DNA from: Zhihengliuella halotolerans
Lineage (GTDB): Bacteria; Actinomycetota; Actinomycetes; Actinomycetales; Micrococcaceae
Assembly: GCF_004217565.1 (NCBI RefSeq)
Contig: NZ_SHLA01000001.1
Coordinates: forward strand, 3,410,001 to 3,474,000
DNA length: 64,000 bases
Direction of reading: 5' to 3'
How positions within the stretch are numbered: position 1 is the stretch's first letter; each line of letters opens with the position of its first letter. The position numbers and the translations under genes were made by a program. Below, in pieces: positions 36,322-44,972 of the stretch. The notes below the pieces were generated by a model that saw only the letters and a program-made list of their open reading frames with translations, was not told the DNA's origin and did not search any database.

Positions 36322-36709
36322 GTGAGCCAGAGCAACGGTGGCATGGAGATGCAGAGCCGGCAACGATGGACACTGCTGCAGATCGTCGCGGCGGTTCGTG
36401 AGTCTTGTCGGTGCCGTCGTTTCCGTGCCCGCTGCTTTCATGCTGTCGTGGGGGATCAACGAGTGGTACACGAGGATGGACTGCGGCCCGCGACCGATCG
36501 GATCAGGCTGTTATGAAGGCGAACTCGCCTCCAGCCTGTTCATTTTCGCAATGATGTACTTGCCGTTCTTCCTCTTTTCGCTCATCGTCTTTCTTGATCG
36601 CCGGGCAAGAGGTTTCGGGAACTGGTGGCCGTTCATTGTTCTTTGCGCGGTCCCCGTGGCCGTCATGCTGCTTTTCAGGATTCTCTTCATGGTCACTGCC
36701 GGGCGCTGA
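36322..36709 (+). pseudogene. Small membrane protein split by an apparent frameshift
   Basis: A GTG at 36322, preceded by GAGGA, opens a frame MSQSNGGMEMQ... that reaches VAAVR and then becomes Arg/Cys-rich and non-membrane-like. From about 36398 the +1 frame encodes a convincing hydrophobic protein (VSLVGAVVSVPAAFMLSWG; LFIFAMMYLPFFLFSLIVFL; WPFIVLCAVPVAVMLLF) to the stop at 36709. Joined by a one-base shift near 36385-36400 the product would be about 128 aa with three spans. It may be a pseudogene, a sequencing error, or a gene starting at GTG 36398. No family recognised. GC content is lower than its surroundings. Confidence 0.5.
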
Positions 36710-36821
36710 AGAAGCTAGCAAACGCGCCACGACGACGGCGAGTTCTAGGCGGAGCTTGCGGGCCTCAAACCCGCGTACCACCCGTCGCTGATCTCTGGGC
36801 TGGTATTTCTGTGGATAACAG

Positions 36822-36848
36822 AACGTTTGAGCCAAATGTTTTGATAAT
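36822..36848 (+). promoter_or_regulatory. Inverted repeat and -10 before the flotillin gene
   Basis: AACGTTTG (36822-36829) and CAAATGTT (36833-36840) pair at 7 of 8 positions around AGC, directly followed by GATAAT (36843-36848), a good -10. The AT-rich stretch stands out in this genome and is a likely regulated promoter for the SPFH gene about 45 nt downstream. Confidence 0.5.
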
Positions 36849-36893
36849 CTCGATAGGACGCTCGTCACACAGTCCACAGAAAGGCCCGTTCCC

Positions 36894-38312
36894 ATGGAAC
36901 TCACCTTCCTCGCCGGGGCCAGCCTCGTCGCCGCGCTGATCGTCCTGCTGATCGGCTACATCACCTTCCGGCGGGCGTACCGCGTCGCCGCGCCCAACGA
37001 GGCTCTGGTGATCACGGGCCGCGCACCGGCACGCGTCAAGGGCGGCGACATCGACCTCGAGTCCGGCACGCGCATCGTCGTTGGGTCCCGCGCCTTCGTC
37101 CGCCCGCTCTTCGACCGCGCCCACTCGGTCTCGCTGTCCTCGCGCCAGATCAACGTCGAGGTCGAGAGTCAGTCGGTCGACGGCATCTTCCTCCGCCTGC
37201 AGGCCGTCGCGCAGGTCAAGATCGGCGAAGAGGTCGGGGAGATCCGCAAGGCCGCCCAGCGTTTCCTCGACCAGCAGGACAAGATCGACTCCTACAGCCA
37301 GGAGATCCTCTCCGGCGCGCTGCGCGCCGTCGTCGGAACCCTGACCGTCACAGCGGTTCTGCAGGACCGCACGACCTTCGCACTGAAGGTCCAGGAGAAT
37401 GCGGTCGACTCCATGAACAACCAGGGTCTGGTCATCGACACCCTCCAGATCATCTCTGTGGCCGACGACGGCGACTACCTGCGCAACCTCGGGCGCCCAG
37501 AGGCCTCGAAGAAGGAGCAGGAGGCGCGCATCGCCGAGTCCGAGGCCCGCCGCACATCGACTGAAGCGGAGAACCGCGACAGCCAGAAGATCGCGGAATC
37601 GCAGAAGGAACTGGACCTGCGCAACGCCACCATCGCCAAGGAGACGGCGGAGCAGCGCGCCGAGGCCGAGGCCGCCCAGGAGCTCGCCCGCTCCCGCCAG
37701 CGCCAGCAGGTACTGGACGAACAGCAGAAGATCGCCGACCAGGAGAACGACCTGCGCGAACGCGAGCTCGTCCGCGAGATCCGCAAGCCGGCCGACGCCC
37801 AGGAATACGCGGCGGGACGCCAGGCCGACGCCGAGCGCTACGCCCGCGAGCAGGAGTCCAAGGCTGCGCTCATCGAAGCTCAGAACGAGGCCGAATCGGT
37901 CCGGGCGCGTGGTGTGGCCGAAGCCGACGCCACCCGCGCCAAGGGTGAGGCTGACGCCGCGAGCATCCAGGCCAACGCCGAGGCCTACCAGCAGTTCAAC
38001 GAGGCCGCCGTGCTCTCCCAAGTGCTCGAGGCGCTCCCCGGCATCGCCCGAGAGATCGCCGCTCCCATGAGCAACATCGACTCGCTCTCGATCGTCTCCT
38101 CCGACGGCGAATCCAAGCTCTCGCAGAACGTCTCGGCCGGCATGGCCCGCACCATGGAATCGGTGCAGTCCGCCACGGGCCTGGACATCAAGTCCCTCAT
38201 CGAGTCGGCGCTCAGCGGCAGAGATCGCTCCGAAACCGTCGCGAATGTCGCGTCTCAGGTCGATGCCGAGCCGGAGGCCACGGACGTCCCGTCGGAGAAG
38301 CCGGCCGAGTAG
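36894..38312 (+). CDS. Flotillin-like SPFH-domain protein
   Basis: A 472-aa protein: one N-terminal membrane span (LAGASLVAALIVLLIGYI), an SPFH/band-7 domain at about 28-190, then a long charged coiled coil (about 195-380, rich in Glu, Ala, Arg, with AEA repeats) and a short C-terminal tail. This is the architecture of bacterial flotillins (FloT/YuaG), which organise membrane microdomains. It is not followed by the NfeD partner often seen. A hairpin terminator follows. Confidence 0.88.
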   Translation: MELTFLAGASLVAALIVLLIGYITFRRAYRVAAPNEALVITGRAPARVKGGDIDLESGTRIVVGSRAFVRPLFDRAHSVSLSSRQINVEVESQSVDGIFLRLQAVAQVKIGEEVGEIRKAAQRFLDQQDKIDSYSQEILSGALRAVVGTLTVTAVLQDRTTFALKVQENAVDSMNNQGLVIDTLQIISVADDGDYLRNLGRPEASKKEQEARIAESEARRTSTEAENRDSQKIAESQKELDLRNATIAKETAEQRAEAEAAQELARSRQRQQVLDEQQKIADQENDLRERELVREIRKPADAQEYAAGRQADAERYAREQESKAALIEAQNEAESVRARGVAEADATRAKGEADAASIQANAEAYQQFNEAAVLSQVLEALPGIAREIAAPMSNIDSLSIVSSDGESKLSQNVSAGMARTMESVQSATGLDIKSLIESALSGRDRSETVANVASQVDAEPEATDVPSEKPAE

Positions 38313-38324
38313 CCCGGACTTCTC

Positions 38325-38378
38325 ACGACGATGACGGGGCCGTCACCTTTTGCTGGATGGTGGCGGCCCCGTCGTCGT
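38325..38378. terminator. Bidirectional terminator hairpin
   Basis: Left arm ACGACG plus ACGGGGCCG (with a 3-nt bulge) pairs with CGGCCCCGTCGTCGT ending at 38378, around a loop containing TTTTGC. It separates the convergent flotillin and DUF4143 ATPase genes. Confidence 0.65.
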
Positions 38379-38399
38379 ATGGGTCGAGTGCGGCCGCAC

Positions 38400-39650
38400 C
38401 TACGGGCCGAGGAGTGCGAGGGGAACGACGGCGACTCCGTCCGGCCGCCGATAGGCGTAGCGTCCGGTCGTGACCAGCAGGAGGTCGGCCACGTCGTCCC
38501 CCATCTTGTCGCGGAGCCAGAGCAGGTGGCGGACGTCCTTGTCCTCGACGGTAGCGGCGAGTTTCACCTCGATACCGACAACCTGGCCTTCCCGTCCCTC
38601 GACGATCAGGTCGATTTCGCGATCCCCGTTCCCGGAGCGCAGATGCCCGACGCGGGCGCGTGCGGCCTGAGCGGACACTCGCACTCCTAGTGTGACCAGG
38701 GATTCGAAGAGCGGGCCGGACATGTGCGCACCTCGCGGTGACGCCAGCGAACGCGCTGTGAGGTTGAGCAGGCGTGCTGAGAGCGCCGGGTCGGCCAACT
38801 GGTGCTTCGGCGCCTGCTGGAGGCGTGCGAACGGGCTGAGGCTCGGACTCCAGCCCGGAACCGGGTCCAGGAGCCACAGCTTCGCCAAGTGTTCCCGGTA
38901 GGCGATGGTCGTCACCTTCGTCGGCTGGGTCCCGTCGCCGGGGGTCGTCGCATCGAGCAGAGTCGAGTACTTGGCCGTCGTAGACGATGCCGCCGCGTAC
39001 GCGCCGAGCCAGCGGCGGAGCGTCTCCGGGCGCCGTGCGCGGAACCCGGTTTCGGGCAGGTCGCGGTCGACGATTCGCTGCAGGTAGGCGTCCAGCATGT
39101 CCTGTCTGAACTCGCGGGGCAGCTCCGTCATGCCCGGGAAACCACTGGCCTCGATCGCCTCGAAGTACTCCCTGGTGGCGACTTTCGTGGTGCCTGAGAC
39201 GTCTTTCAGCCCTCCGCTCAGGGCATCCAGAAGGCTGACGGTTGGACGTTCGAAACCGCGCTCGTGGAATGCCATGGGGCGCATGCGCAGTGACAGGATT
39301 CGACCGGAGCCGCTGTGGGTCCCCTCGACGGATGCCGGCGTCGCGCTCCCGGTCAGAAGGAAGCTGCCCGGGGCGGCCCCGTCGTCGACTTGGCGGCGGA
39401 CGGAATCCCAGATCTGCGGGAGGCGCTGCCATTCGTCGATGAGTGCAGGTGCGCCCCCTCTGGTCAGCAGGCCCGGGTCGGACTCGAGGACGGCACGTTG
39501 ATCGCCGTCGTCGAGCATCCACGTCGAGGAGGCTCGACGAGCAGCGGATGCCGTCTTTCCCACGCCTTTCGGGCCCTCGATGGCGATCGCGGGAGCCGTG
39601 CGGAGGAGCTCGTCCAGTTGGCCATCAAGGGTGCGAGCGCGGTAGTCCAT
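38400..39650 (-). CDS. AAA ATPase with DUF4143 domain
   Basis: A 416-aa protein: N-terminal AAA_14 ATPase with P-loop EGPKGVGKTAS and Walker B-like ALIDEWQ, sensor-like SFLLTGSATP, then a DUF4143 region and a C-terminal PD-(D/E)xK-like segment (DREIDLIVEGREGQVVGIEVKL), with the D and E-x-K residues of that fold. Members are abundant, variably distributed and poorly understood; some are discussed as defence or mobile-element-related genes. It is a single gene preceded by three promoter-phased direct repeats. It is not JetD, which has a Toprim-type fold. Confidence 0.85.
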   Translation of the reverse strand: MDYRARTLDGQLDELLRTAPAIAIEGPKGVGKTASAARRASSTWMLDDGDQRAVLESDPGLLTRGGAPALIDEWQRLPQIWDSVRRQVDDGAAPGSFLLTGSATPASVEGTHSGSGRILSLRMRPMAFHERGFERPTVSLLDALSGGLKDVSGTTKVATREYFEAIEASGFPGMTELPREFRQDMLDAYLQRIVDRDLPETGFRARRPETLRRWLGAYAAASSTTAKYSTLLDATTPGDGTQPTKVTTIAYREHLAKLWLLDPVPGWSPSLSPFARLQQAPKHQLADPALSARLLNLTARSLASPRGAHMSGPLFESLVTLGVRVSAQAARARVGHLRSGNGDREIDLIVEGREGQVVGIEVKLAATVEDKDVRHLLWLRDKMGDDVADLLLVTTGRYAYRRPDGVAVVPLALLGP

Positions 39651-39659
39651 GGTAGCTAG

Positions 39660-39720
39660 ACTATACCTCTAGCAGGGCTCTTACTATACCTTGAGCACAA
39701 CTTGGACTATACCTCTAGCA
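39660..39720 (-). repeat. Three 15-bp direct repeats with 23-bp period in the DUF4143 promoter
   Basis: On the plus strand ACTATACCTCTAGCA (39660-39674), ACTATACCTTGAGCA (39683-39697) and ACTATACCTCTAGCA (39706-39720) repeat every 23 bp. Read on the gene's strand each ends in TATAGT. The copy nearest the gene places TATAGT 9 nt before the ATG as a -10, and the next TATAGT lies exactly 17 nt further upstream, where a -35 would be. This suggests an operator array combined with the promoter. Confidence 0.8.
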
Positions 39721-39853
39721 TGATCCGGCTCTTCCTTCCGCCAGTGCTAGGCGACTTGATCAGTCCCCGAGAGCGGCATGGCAGCCGTCGAACGCCATCG
39801 GGCCATCCTCGCACTTGTGTTTCCACGTGACGCCAAGGCTGCTGCCGAGCCTT

Positions 39854-40408
39854 CTAGCTGGTGGCGAGGCGGTGGCGGTTGGCGTTCACCCAGGCGGCGA
39901 TGTCGCGCGGCGAGGCGGGCAGGTACGGCGGGAAGAATGCACCGTCGCCGCCGGTGTAGGACTTCTGCGACGCGTGAACGCGAGCCGCCCTGCCGGTGAG
40001 GGCCCCTTCGTAGGCGGCCATTCCCTCCGGTGTCAGCCGCAGGACGCCGTGGGTTTGCGGGCCCTGGGTGACGTGCCCGGCGCCGGCCACCGCCTCCCAC
40101 GGGATCAGCGGCCGGCGGGTGATCAGGACGCCATCGGCCGTGAACGTCAGGCTCCGCGGCTTGAAGAAGAGGTAGACGCACGTCGGGACGCCCATGACGC
40201 CGAAGAAGAGAAGAGCCAGTACGCCGGCGATGGCAGCAAGCGGCCTCTCCACACCCAACATCCAGAAGCCTGCGGCGACGAACACGAGGCAGCCGAGCAA
40301 TGCCAGCACGGACACGTGCCGTCCAGTGCGGAAATGCAGCGTACCGGTCGAGTCGAAGGCGCGATCCCACTCGGGGAAGCGCGAGGCGGCGGGGGCGTCA
40401 CGGGTCAT
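39854..40408 (-). CDS. Small membrane protein with PH-like domain
   Basis: A 184-aa protein: two adjacent spans at about 32-72 (VLALLGCLVFVAAGFWMLG; AAIAGVLALLFFGVMGVPT) followed by a soluble PH-like or STM3941-like beta domain (RSLTFTADGVLITRRPLIPWEAV). Function unknown; AAGGA lies 9 nt before the ATG. Single gene. Confidence 0.7.
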   Translation of the reverse strand: MTRDAPAASRFPEWDRAFDSTGTLHFRTGRHVSVLALLGCLVFVAAGFWMLGVERPLAAIAGVLALLFFGVMGVPTCVYLFFKPRSLTFTADGVLITRRPLIPWEAVAGAGHVTQGPQTHGVLRLTPEGMAAYEGALTGRAARVHASQKSYTGGDGAFFPPYLPASPRDIAAWVNANRHRLATS

Positions 40409-40603
40409 GGGTGCTGTCCTTCGTCGATGCTCTTCGGTTCCCCGGATCGGCTGCAGCGGGGCACGCGTTCCACCCTAGCTACGGTTCGCAGGCACTGGAG
40501 GACGCCTGTGGATAAACGCTGGGCTCGGTCGGATTTCCGGCACCGCGAGCGGTTCTCGGAGACCCCGTTCCGTCTCATGCGTGCCTCGTTGCCGAGGCTG
40601 AGG

Positions 40604-40627
40604 TGTGACGGGATTATGATCGTCACA
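40604..40627 (+). promoter_or_regulatory. Inverted repeat flanking a -10 before the AmiS/UreI gene
   Basis: TGTGACG (40604-40610) and CGTCACA (40621-40627) form a perfect 7-bp inverted repeat whose 10-nt spacer holds TATGAT (40615-40620), a near-consensus -10. The spacing (TGTGA-N14-TCACA) does not fit CRP. A repressor bound here would block the promoter. Confidence 0.55.
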
Positions 40628-40682
40628 GGGGTACAACGCGCCCGGCGCCGGAGCCCCTTCCACTGCTTCCCCGGGAGTTTTC

Positions 40683-41354
40683 ATGTCCAGTGTCGGGCTT
40701 CTCTACGTCGGCGCCGTGCTCTGCGTCAACGGTCTGATTCAGATCGGTCTCGTCCGCCCGCGCGGCGCCACCGTCCTCAACTTCACCGTCGGCGCCATGC
40801 AGGTGGTCTTCCCGACGATTCTGCTCGCCGGCACGGACGGCGATCCGGCGGCGATCCTGGCGGCCTCCGGCCTGTATCTCTTCGGCATCACCTACCTCTG
40901 GGTCGGCGCCATCGGCGCCTTCGACCTGCCCGCCGAGGGCTTCGGCTGGTTCAGCCTCTACGTGGCGGTCACGGCCGTCGTGTTCGGCGGGGCCGCCGTC
41001 GTTCTGCAGTCGGACCCGGTCGCGGCCGCGATGTGGTGGCTGTGGGCTGCACTCTGGTTCCTCTTCTTCCTCCTCGATGCCCTCGGCTGTACCTGGCTGC
41101 GGGGTCCGACCGGCTGGTTCGCGATCTTCTGCGGACTCGGCACGTGCACGGTCCCGGCGCTCCTCCAGCTCCTCGGGCTGTACGCGCCCTCCGCAGCCGC
41201 CGGCGCTGCCCTTGGCCTGGCGGGCGCGACGGTCCTGGCCTTCGCACTGTTGCGCGGCCGCCGCTCCCTGCCGGTCGCAGCCGGCGATGGGGCGGCAGGT
41301 CCTGGCGGGCCGGACTCGACGCGGATCCCCGCGCGGATCGTCATCAGGGGTTAA
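40683..41354 (+). CDS. AmiS/UreI-family channel
   Basis: A 223-aa protein with six to seven membrane spans matching the AmiS/UreI pattern (VGLLYVGAVLCVNGLIQIG; YLFGITYLWVGAIGAFDL; FFLLDALGCTWLRGPTGWF). The family conducts urea or short amides. No urease or amidase genes are adjacent. GGGAG lies 6 nt before the ATG. The C-terminal tail is a disordered Gly/Pro/Asp-rich stretch. Confidence 0.85.
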   Translation: MSSVGLLYVGAVLCVNGLIQIGLVRPRGATVLNFTVGAMQVVFPTILLAGTDGDPAAILAASGLYLFGITYLWVGAIGAFDLPAEGFGWFSLYVAVTAVVFGGAAVVLQSDPVAAAMWWLWAALWFLFFLLDALGCTWLRGPTGWFAIFCGLGTCTVPALLQLLGLYAPSAAAGAALGLAGATVLAFALLRGRRSLPVAAGDGAAGPGGPDSTRIPARIVIRG

Positions 41355-41360
41355 CGAGAC

Positions 41361-41406
41361 GACGGCCGTTGCGCCCCCGGAAAGTCCGGGTGGTGCAACG
41401 GCCGTC
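41361..41406. terminator. Bidirectional terminator between amiS-like gene and purL
   Basis: A 12-bp perfect outer stem GACGGCCGTTGC / GCAACGGCCGTC encloses an inner CCCGG-AAAGT-CCGGG hairpin. It lies exactly between two convergent genes, a strong intrinsic-type terminator for both strands despite the missing T-run. Confidence 0.8.
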
Positions 41407-41425
41407 AGGTCCCGAGCGGCATCGA

Positions 41426-43744
41426 TCAGCCGAAGTACTTCTCCATGGTGCCCTCGTGGGCCTCGCGGAGCTCGTCGATGCTTGCCGTGAACTGGCCCTG
41501 CACCTCGAGTGCGCCGGACTGCGCGTCGACGACGCCCAGTCGCGCGACCGGGAAGCCGCGGGCCGAGAGCATGTCGTTGAAGCGGACCTCTTCCGACCGC
41601 GGCACCGCGACAACAGCGCGGGCCTGCGACTCGGAGAAGAGCGCGGTGAACGCGTCGATCCCGTCGCGCTCGCACACGTCGTCGAGCGCCACGCGGGCGC
41701 CCACACCGTGGCGCAGGACCATCTCGGCCAGGGCTGCGGCGAGGCCGCCCTCGGAGAGGTCGTGCGCCGCGTCGATCATGCCGTCGCGGGAGGCGTTGAT
41801 CAGCAGCTCGCCCAGGAGGCGCTCCTTCGCCAGGTCCACCTTCGGCGGCGTGCCGCCCAGATGGCCGCGCAGGTTCGCGAACTCGGAGCCGTCCAGCTCG
41901 TCGGCCGTGGTGCCCATGAGGTAGATCGCCTGGCCGTCGGCGTCCGCGCGCCAGCCCGACGGCGTGCGGCGGGCGACGTCGTCGAACTTGCCGAGCGTCG
42001 CGACGACCGGCGTCGGGTGGATCGCCTTGTCGCCGGTCTGGTTGTAGAGCGAGACGTTGCCGCCCGTGACCGGGACGCCGAGTTCCATGCACGCGTCCGA
42101 GAGGCCGCGAATGCCCTCGGCCAGCTGCCACATCACGTCCGAATCCTCGGGGGAACCGTAGTTGAGGCAGTCGGAGACGGCCGCGGGCACGGCGCCGGAG
42201 GTTGCGACGTTTCGGTACGACTCGGCCAGGGCCAGCTGCGCGCCGACGTACGGGTCGAGGTAGGTGTAGCGGCCGTTGGCGTCCGTGGCGATCGCGACGC
42301 CGAGGCCGGACTCCTCGTCCACGCGCACCACACCGGCGTCGTCCGGCATCGCGAGGGCGGTGTTGCCGCCAACGTAGCGGTCGTACTGGCGGGTGATCCA
42401 CGACTTGTCGCACATGTTCGGGCTGGCGATCAGCTCGAGCACGGCGGCCTTGAGCTCGTCGCCGGTCTGCGGCAGGATCGCCGCGTTGACCGAGCCACGG
42501 AACGTGTTGGCCTGGAGCTCGTCCTGCCACTCCGGGCGGGCGAACGGGCGGTCGTAGACCGGTCCGTCGTGGGCGACGGTCTTCGGGTCGACGTCGACGA
42601 TGACCTCGCCGTTCCACGTGATGATCAGGCGGTCGTCGTCGGTAACCTCGCCGAGCCACGAGTACTCCACGTTCCACTTGGCCATGGTCGCCTCGAACGC
42701 CTCGACGTTCTCCGGGGTCACGACGGCCATCATGCGCTCCTGCGACTCCGACATCAGGATCTCGCCCGGAGTCAGGGTTGGGTCGCGCAGCAGCACGTCG
42801 GTCAGCTCGACGCGCATGCCGCCGTCGCCGTTGGACGCCAGCTCGCTCGTTGCGCAGGAGATGCCCGCGGCGCCGAGGTCCTGAATGCCCTCGACGAGGG
42901 AGCCCTTGAACAGCTCGAGGCAGCACTCGATGAGCACCTTCTCGCTGAACGGATCGCCGACCTGGACGGCCGGGCGCTTGGACGGCTTCGAGTCGTCGAA
43001 GGACTCCGAGGCCAGCACCGAGGCGCCGCCGATGCCGTCGCCGCCCGTGCGGGCCCCGAAGAGGACGACCTTGTTGCCGACGCCGGAGGCGTTCGCGAGA
43101 CGCAAGTCCTCGTGGCGCAGCTTGCCGACGGCCAGGGCGTTGACCAGCGGGTTGCCCTGGTAGATCGGGTCGAACACGGTCTCACCGCCGATGTTCGGCA
43201 GGCCGAGCGAGTTGCCGTAGCCGCCGATGCCGGAGACGACGCCGTGCACCACGCGCTGTGAGTCCGGGTGGTCGATCGCGCCGAAGCGCAGCGGGTCCAT
43301 CACGGCGATCGGGCGGGCGCCCATCGAGATGATGTCGCGCACGATGCCGCCGATGCCAGTCGCCGCGCCCTGGTAGGGCTCCACGAACGACGGGGAGTTG
43401 TGGGACTCGATCTTGAAGGTCACGGCCCAGCCGTCGCCCAGGTCGGTGACGCCGGCGTTCTCGCCGATGCCGACCATGAGGTCCTTCTTCATCTCGTCCG
43501 TGACCTTGGCCCCGAACTGGCGCAGGTGGTTCTTGGTGGACTTGTAGGAGCAGTGCTCGCTCCACATCACGGAGTACATCGCGAGCTCGGCGGCCGTCGG
43601 GCGGCGGCCGAGGATCTTCACGATCTCGTCGAACTCGTTCTGCTTCAGGCCCAGCTCGGCCCACGGCAGGTCGACGTCCGGGCTCGACGCCGCGTTCTCG
43701 ACGGTGTCGATGTTGAATTCCTTCTCGGTTGCCTCTGTGGTCAC
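41426..43744 (-). CDS. purL: Phosphoribosylformylglycinamidine synthase subunit PurL
   Basis: A 772-aa small-type PurL, the FGAM synthase catalytic subunit of purine synthesis that uses ATP and ammonia delivered by PurQ. Visible motifs include [45 protein letters not shown] and the second-half [14 protein letters not shown]. It overlaps the purQ stop by a few bases, as last gene of purSQL. Length is normal for the three-subunit form. Confidence 0.97.
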   Translation of the reverse strand: MTTEATEKEFNIDTVENAASSPDVDLPWAELGLKQNEFDEIVKILGRRPTAAELAMYSVMWSEHCSYKSTKNHLRQFGAKVTDEMKKDLMVGIGENAGVTDLGDGWAVTFKIESHNSPSFVEPYQGAATGIGGIVRDIISMGARPIAVMDPLRFGAIDHPDSQRVVHGVVSGIGGYGNSLGLPNIGGETVFDPIYQGNPLVNALAVGKLRHEDLRLANASGVGNKVVLFGARTGGDGIGGASVLASESFDDSKPSKRPAVQVGDPFSEKVLIECCLELFKGSLVEGIQDLGAAGISCATSELASNGDGGMRVELTDVLLRDPTLTPGEILMSESQERMMAVVTPENVEAFEATMAKWNVEYSWLGEVTDDDRLIITWNGEVIVDVDPKTVAHDGPVYDRPFARPEWQDELQANTFRGSVNAAILPQTGDELKAAVLELIASPNMCDKSWITRQYDRYVGGNTALAMPDDAGVVRVDEESGLGVAIATDANGRYTYLDPYVGAQLALAESYRNVATSGAVPAAVSDCLNYGSPEDSDVMWQLAEGIRGLSDACMELGVPVTGGNVSLYNQTGDKAIHPTPVVATLGKFDDVARRTPSGWRADADGQAIYLMGTTADELDGSEFANLRGHLGGTPPKVDLAKERLLGELLINASRDGMIDAAHDLSEGGLAAALAEMVLRHGVGARVALDDVCERDGIDAFTALFSESQARAVVAVPRSEEVRFNDMLSARGFPVARLGVVDAQSGALEVQGQFTASIDELREAHEGTMEKYFG

Positions 43745-44490
43745 TTGGCGCCTCCAACAAGGGTGGTCAGGACGGAGGTGAAGAAGCCCAGGCCGTCGGT
43801 TCCGGTGTGGTCGGGTCCGTAGCCCGCCTCCACGGCGTGCTCCGGGTGCGGCATCAGTCCGACGACGTTGCCCGCCGCGTTGGTGATGCCGGCGATGTCG
43901 CGGCGCGAGCCGTTGGGGTTCCAGCCGACGTAGCGGAAGGCCACGCGGCCCTCACCCTCGAGCTCGTCGAGGGTCTTCTCGTCGGCGACATACTGGCCGT
44001 CCTGGTTCTTCAGGACGATCGTGATCTCCTGGCCGGACTCGTACTGGTTGGTCCACGCGGTCTGGTTGTTCTCGACGCGCAGCACCTGGTCGCGGCAGAT
44101 GAACTTCAGGTGGTCGTTCTTGATCATCGAGCCCGGCAGCAGGTGCGACTCGGTCAGCACCTGGAAGCCGTTGCAGATGCCCAGCACGGGCAGCTTGGCG
44201 TCCGAGTTCGCGGCGTCGACGATCTTGTCCATGAGCGGCGCGAACCGGGAGATCGCGCCGGCACGCAGGTAGTCGCCGTAGGAGAACCCGCCCGGGATGA
44301 CGATCGCGTCGACGTCGGGCAGCTCGGTGTCGGCGTGCCACAGGGACACGGCCTCGCCGCCGGCCAGACGCACGGCGCGCGCGGCGTCGCGGTCGTCCAG
44401 GGTGCCGGGGAAGGTCACGACGCCGATGCGGGCGCCGGAGAGCGCGGTGGTCGGCGCCGAGTAGTCGCCGATGAGGGGGAGGTCCGTCAT
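43741..44490 (-). CDS. purQ: Phosphoribosylformylglycinamidine synthase subunit PurQ
   Basis: A 249-aa class I glutamine amidotransferase that supplies ammonia to PurL. The nucleophile is the Cys in [12 protein letters not shown] and the His-Glu pair is in [10 protein letters not shown]; the N-terminal [20 protein letters not shown] is typical. An N-terminal extension of about 18 residues precedes it. It lies 2 nt after purS and overlaps purL. Confidence 0.97.
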   Translation of the reverse strand: MTDLPLIGDYSAPTTALSGARIGVVTFPGTLDDRDAARAVRLAGGEAVSLWHADTELPDVDAIVIPGGFSYGDYLRAGAISRFAPLMDKIVDAANSDAKLPVLGICNGFQVLTESHLLPGSMIKNDHLKFICRDQVLRVENNQTAWTNQYESGQEITIVLKNQDGQYVADEKTLDELEGEGRVAFRYVGWNPNGSRRDIAGITNAAGNVVGLMPHPEHAVEAGYGPDHTGTDGLGFFTSVLTTLVGGAK

Positions 44491-44492
44491 GA

Positions 44493-44744
44493 CTAGTCCT
44501 CGACCACCTGGACGTTGACGACGTCCTCGATCACCGGGTTGGAGAGCAGCGTCTCCGCGGCCTCGCGCGCCTGCTGCAAGATGGTTTCGGTCACCTCGCC
44601 GTCGACCTTGAGCTCGAATCGCTTGCCCTGGCGGACGCCGGAGAAGGCGTCGAATCCGAGGCGGGGCAGCGCGCCCACGATGGCCTTGCCCTGGGGGTCC
44701 AGGATCTCGGGCTTGGGCATGACATCAACAACAATCCGGGGCAT
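44493..44744 (-). CDS. purS: Phosphoribosylformylglycinamidine synthase subunit PurS
   Basis: An 83-aa PurS, the small bridging subunit of the FGAM synthase complex: [20 protein letters not shown] and the conserved [10 protein letters not shown]. First gene of purSQL. A minus-strand TAGACT (44846-44841) about 95 nt upstream may be its -10. No purine riboswitch was recognised in the leader. Confidence 0.96.
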   Translation of the reverse strand: MPRIVVDVMPKPEILDPQGKAIVGALPRLGFDAFSGVRQGKRFELKVDGEVTETILQQAREAAETLLSNPVIEDVVNVQVVED

Positions 44745-44972
44745 CCGGTGCTACTCCTGTGGGCGAGGGGTGGGGGTCATCGTCCGCGGAGGGTCCAGGC
44801 GCCGTCTCACGCCTCAGGCGCTCCGCGAGCTTGCGACCCAAGTCTACCGGGCGCGGAGCCTTTCCGTGTTCAGTGTGAAAGCGTGCGGTCCGGGGCGGAT
44901 TCCCATAGCCTGCTGATCAGGAGAGCCGCTCGACCGGAACCACGAGGTCAGGCATTGACGCGAGGAGGCGTG

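Noticed and set aside
38400-39650. DUF4143 ATPase as a displaced JetD
   Set aside because: It has an N-terminal P-loop ATPase and a PD-(D/E)xK-like tail; JetD has a Toprim-type nuclease domain. It also lies 20 kb away with its own promoter.
44745-44972. Purine riboswitch upstream of purS
   Set aside because: The leader is GC-rich and shows none of the conserved core of purine or PRPP riboswitches that I could recognise.
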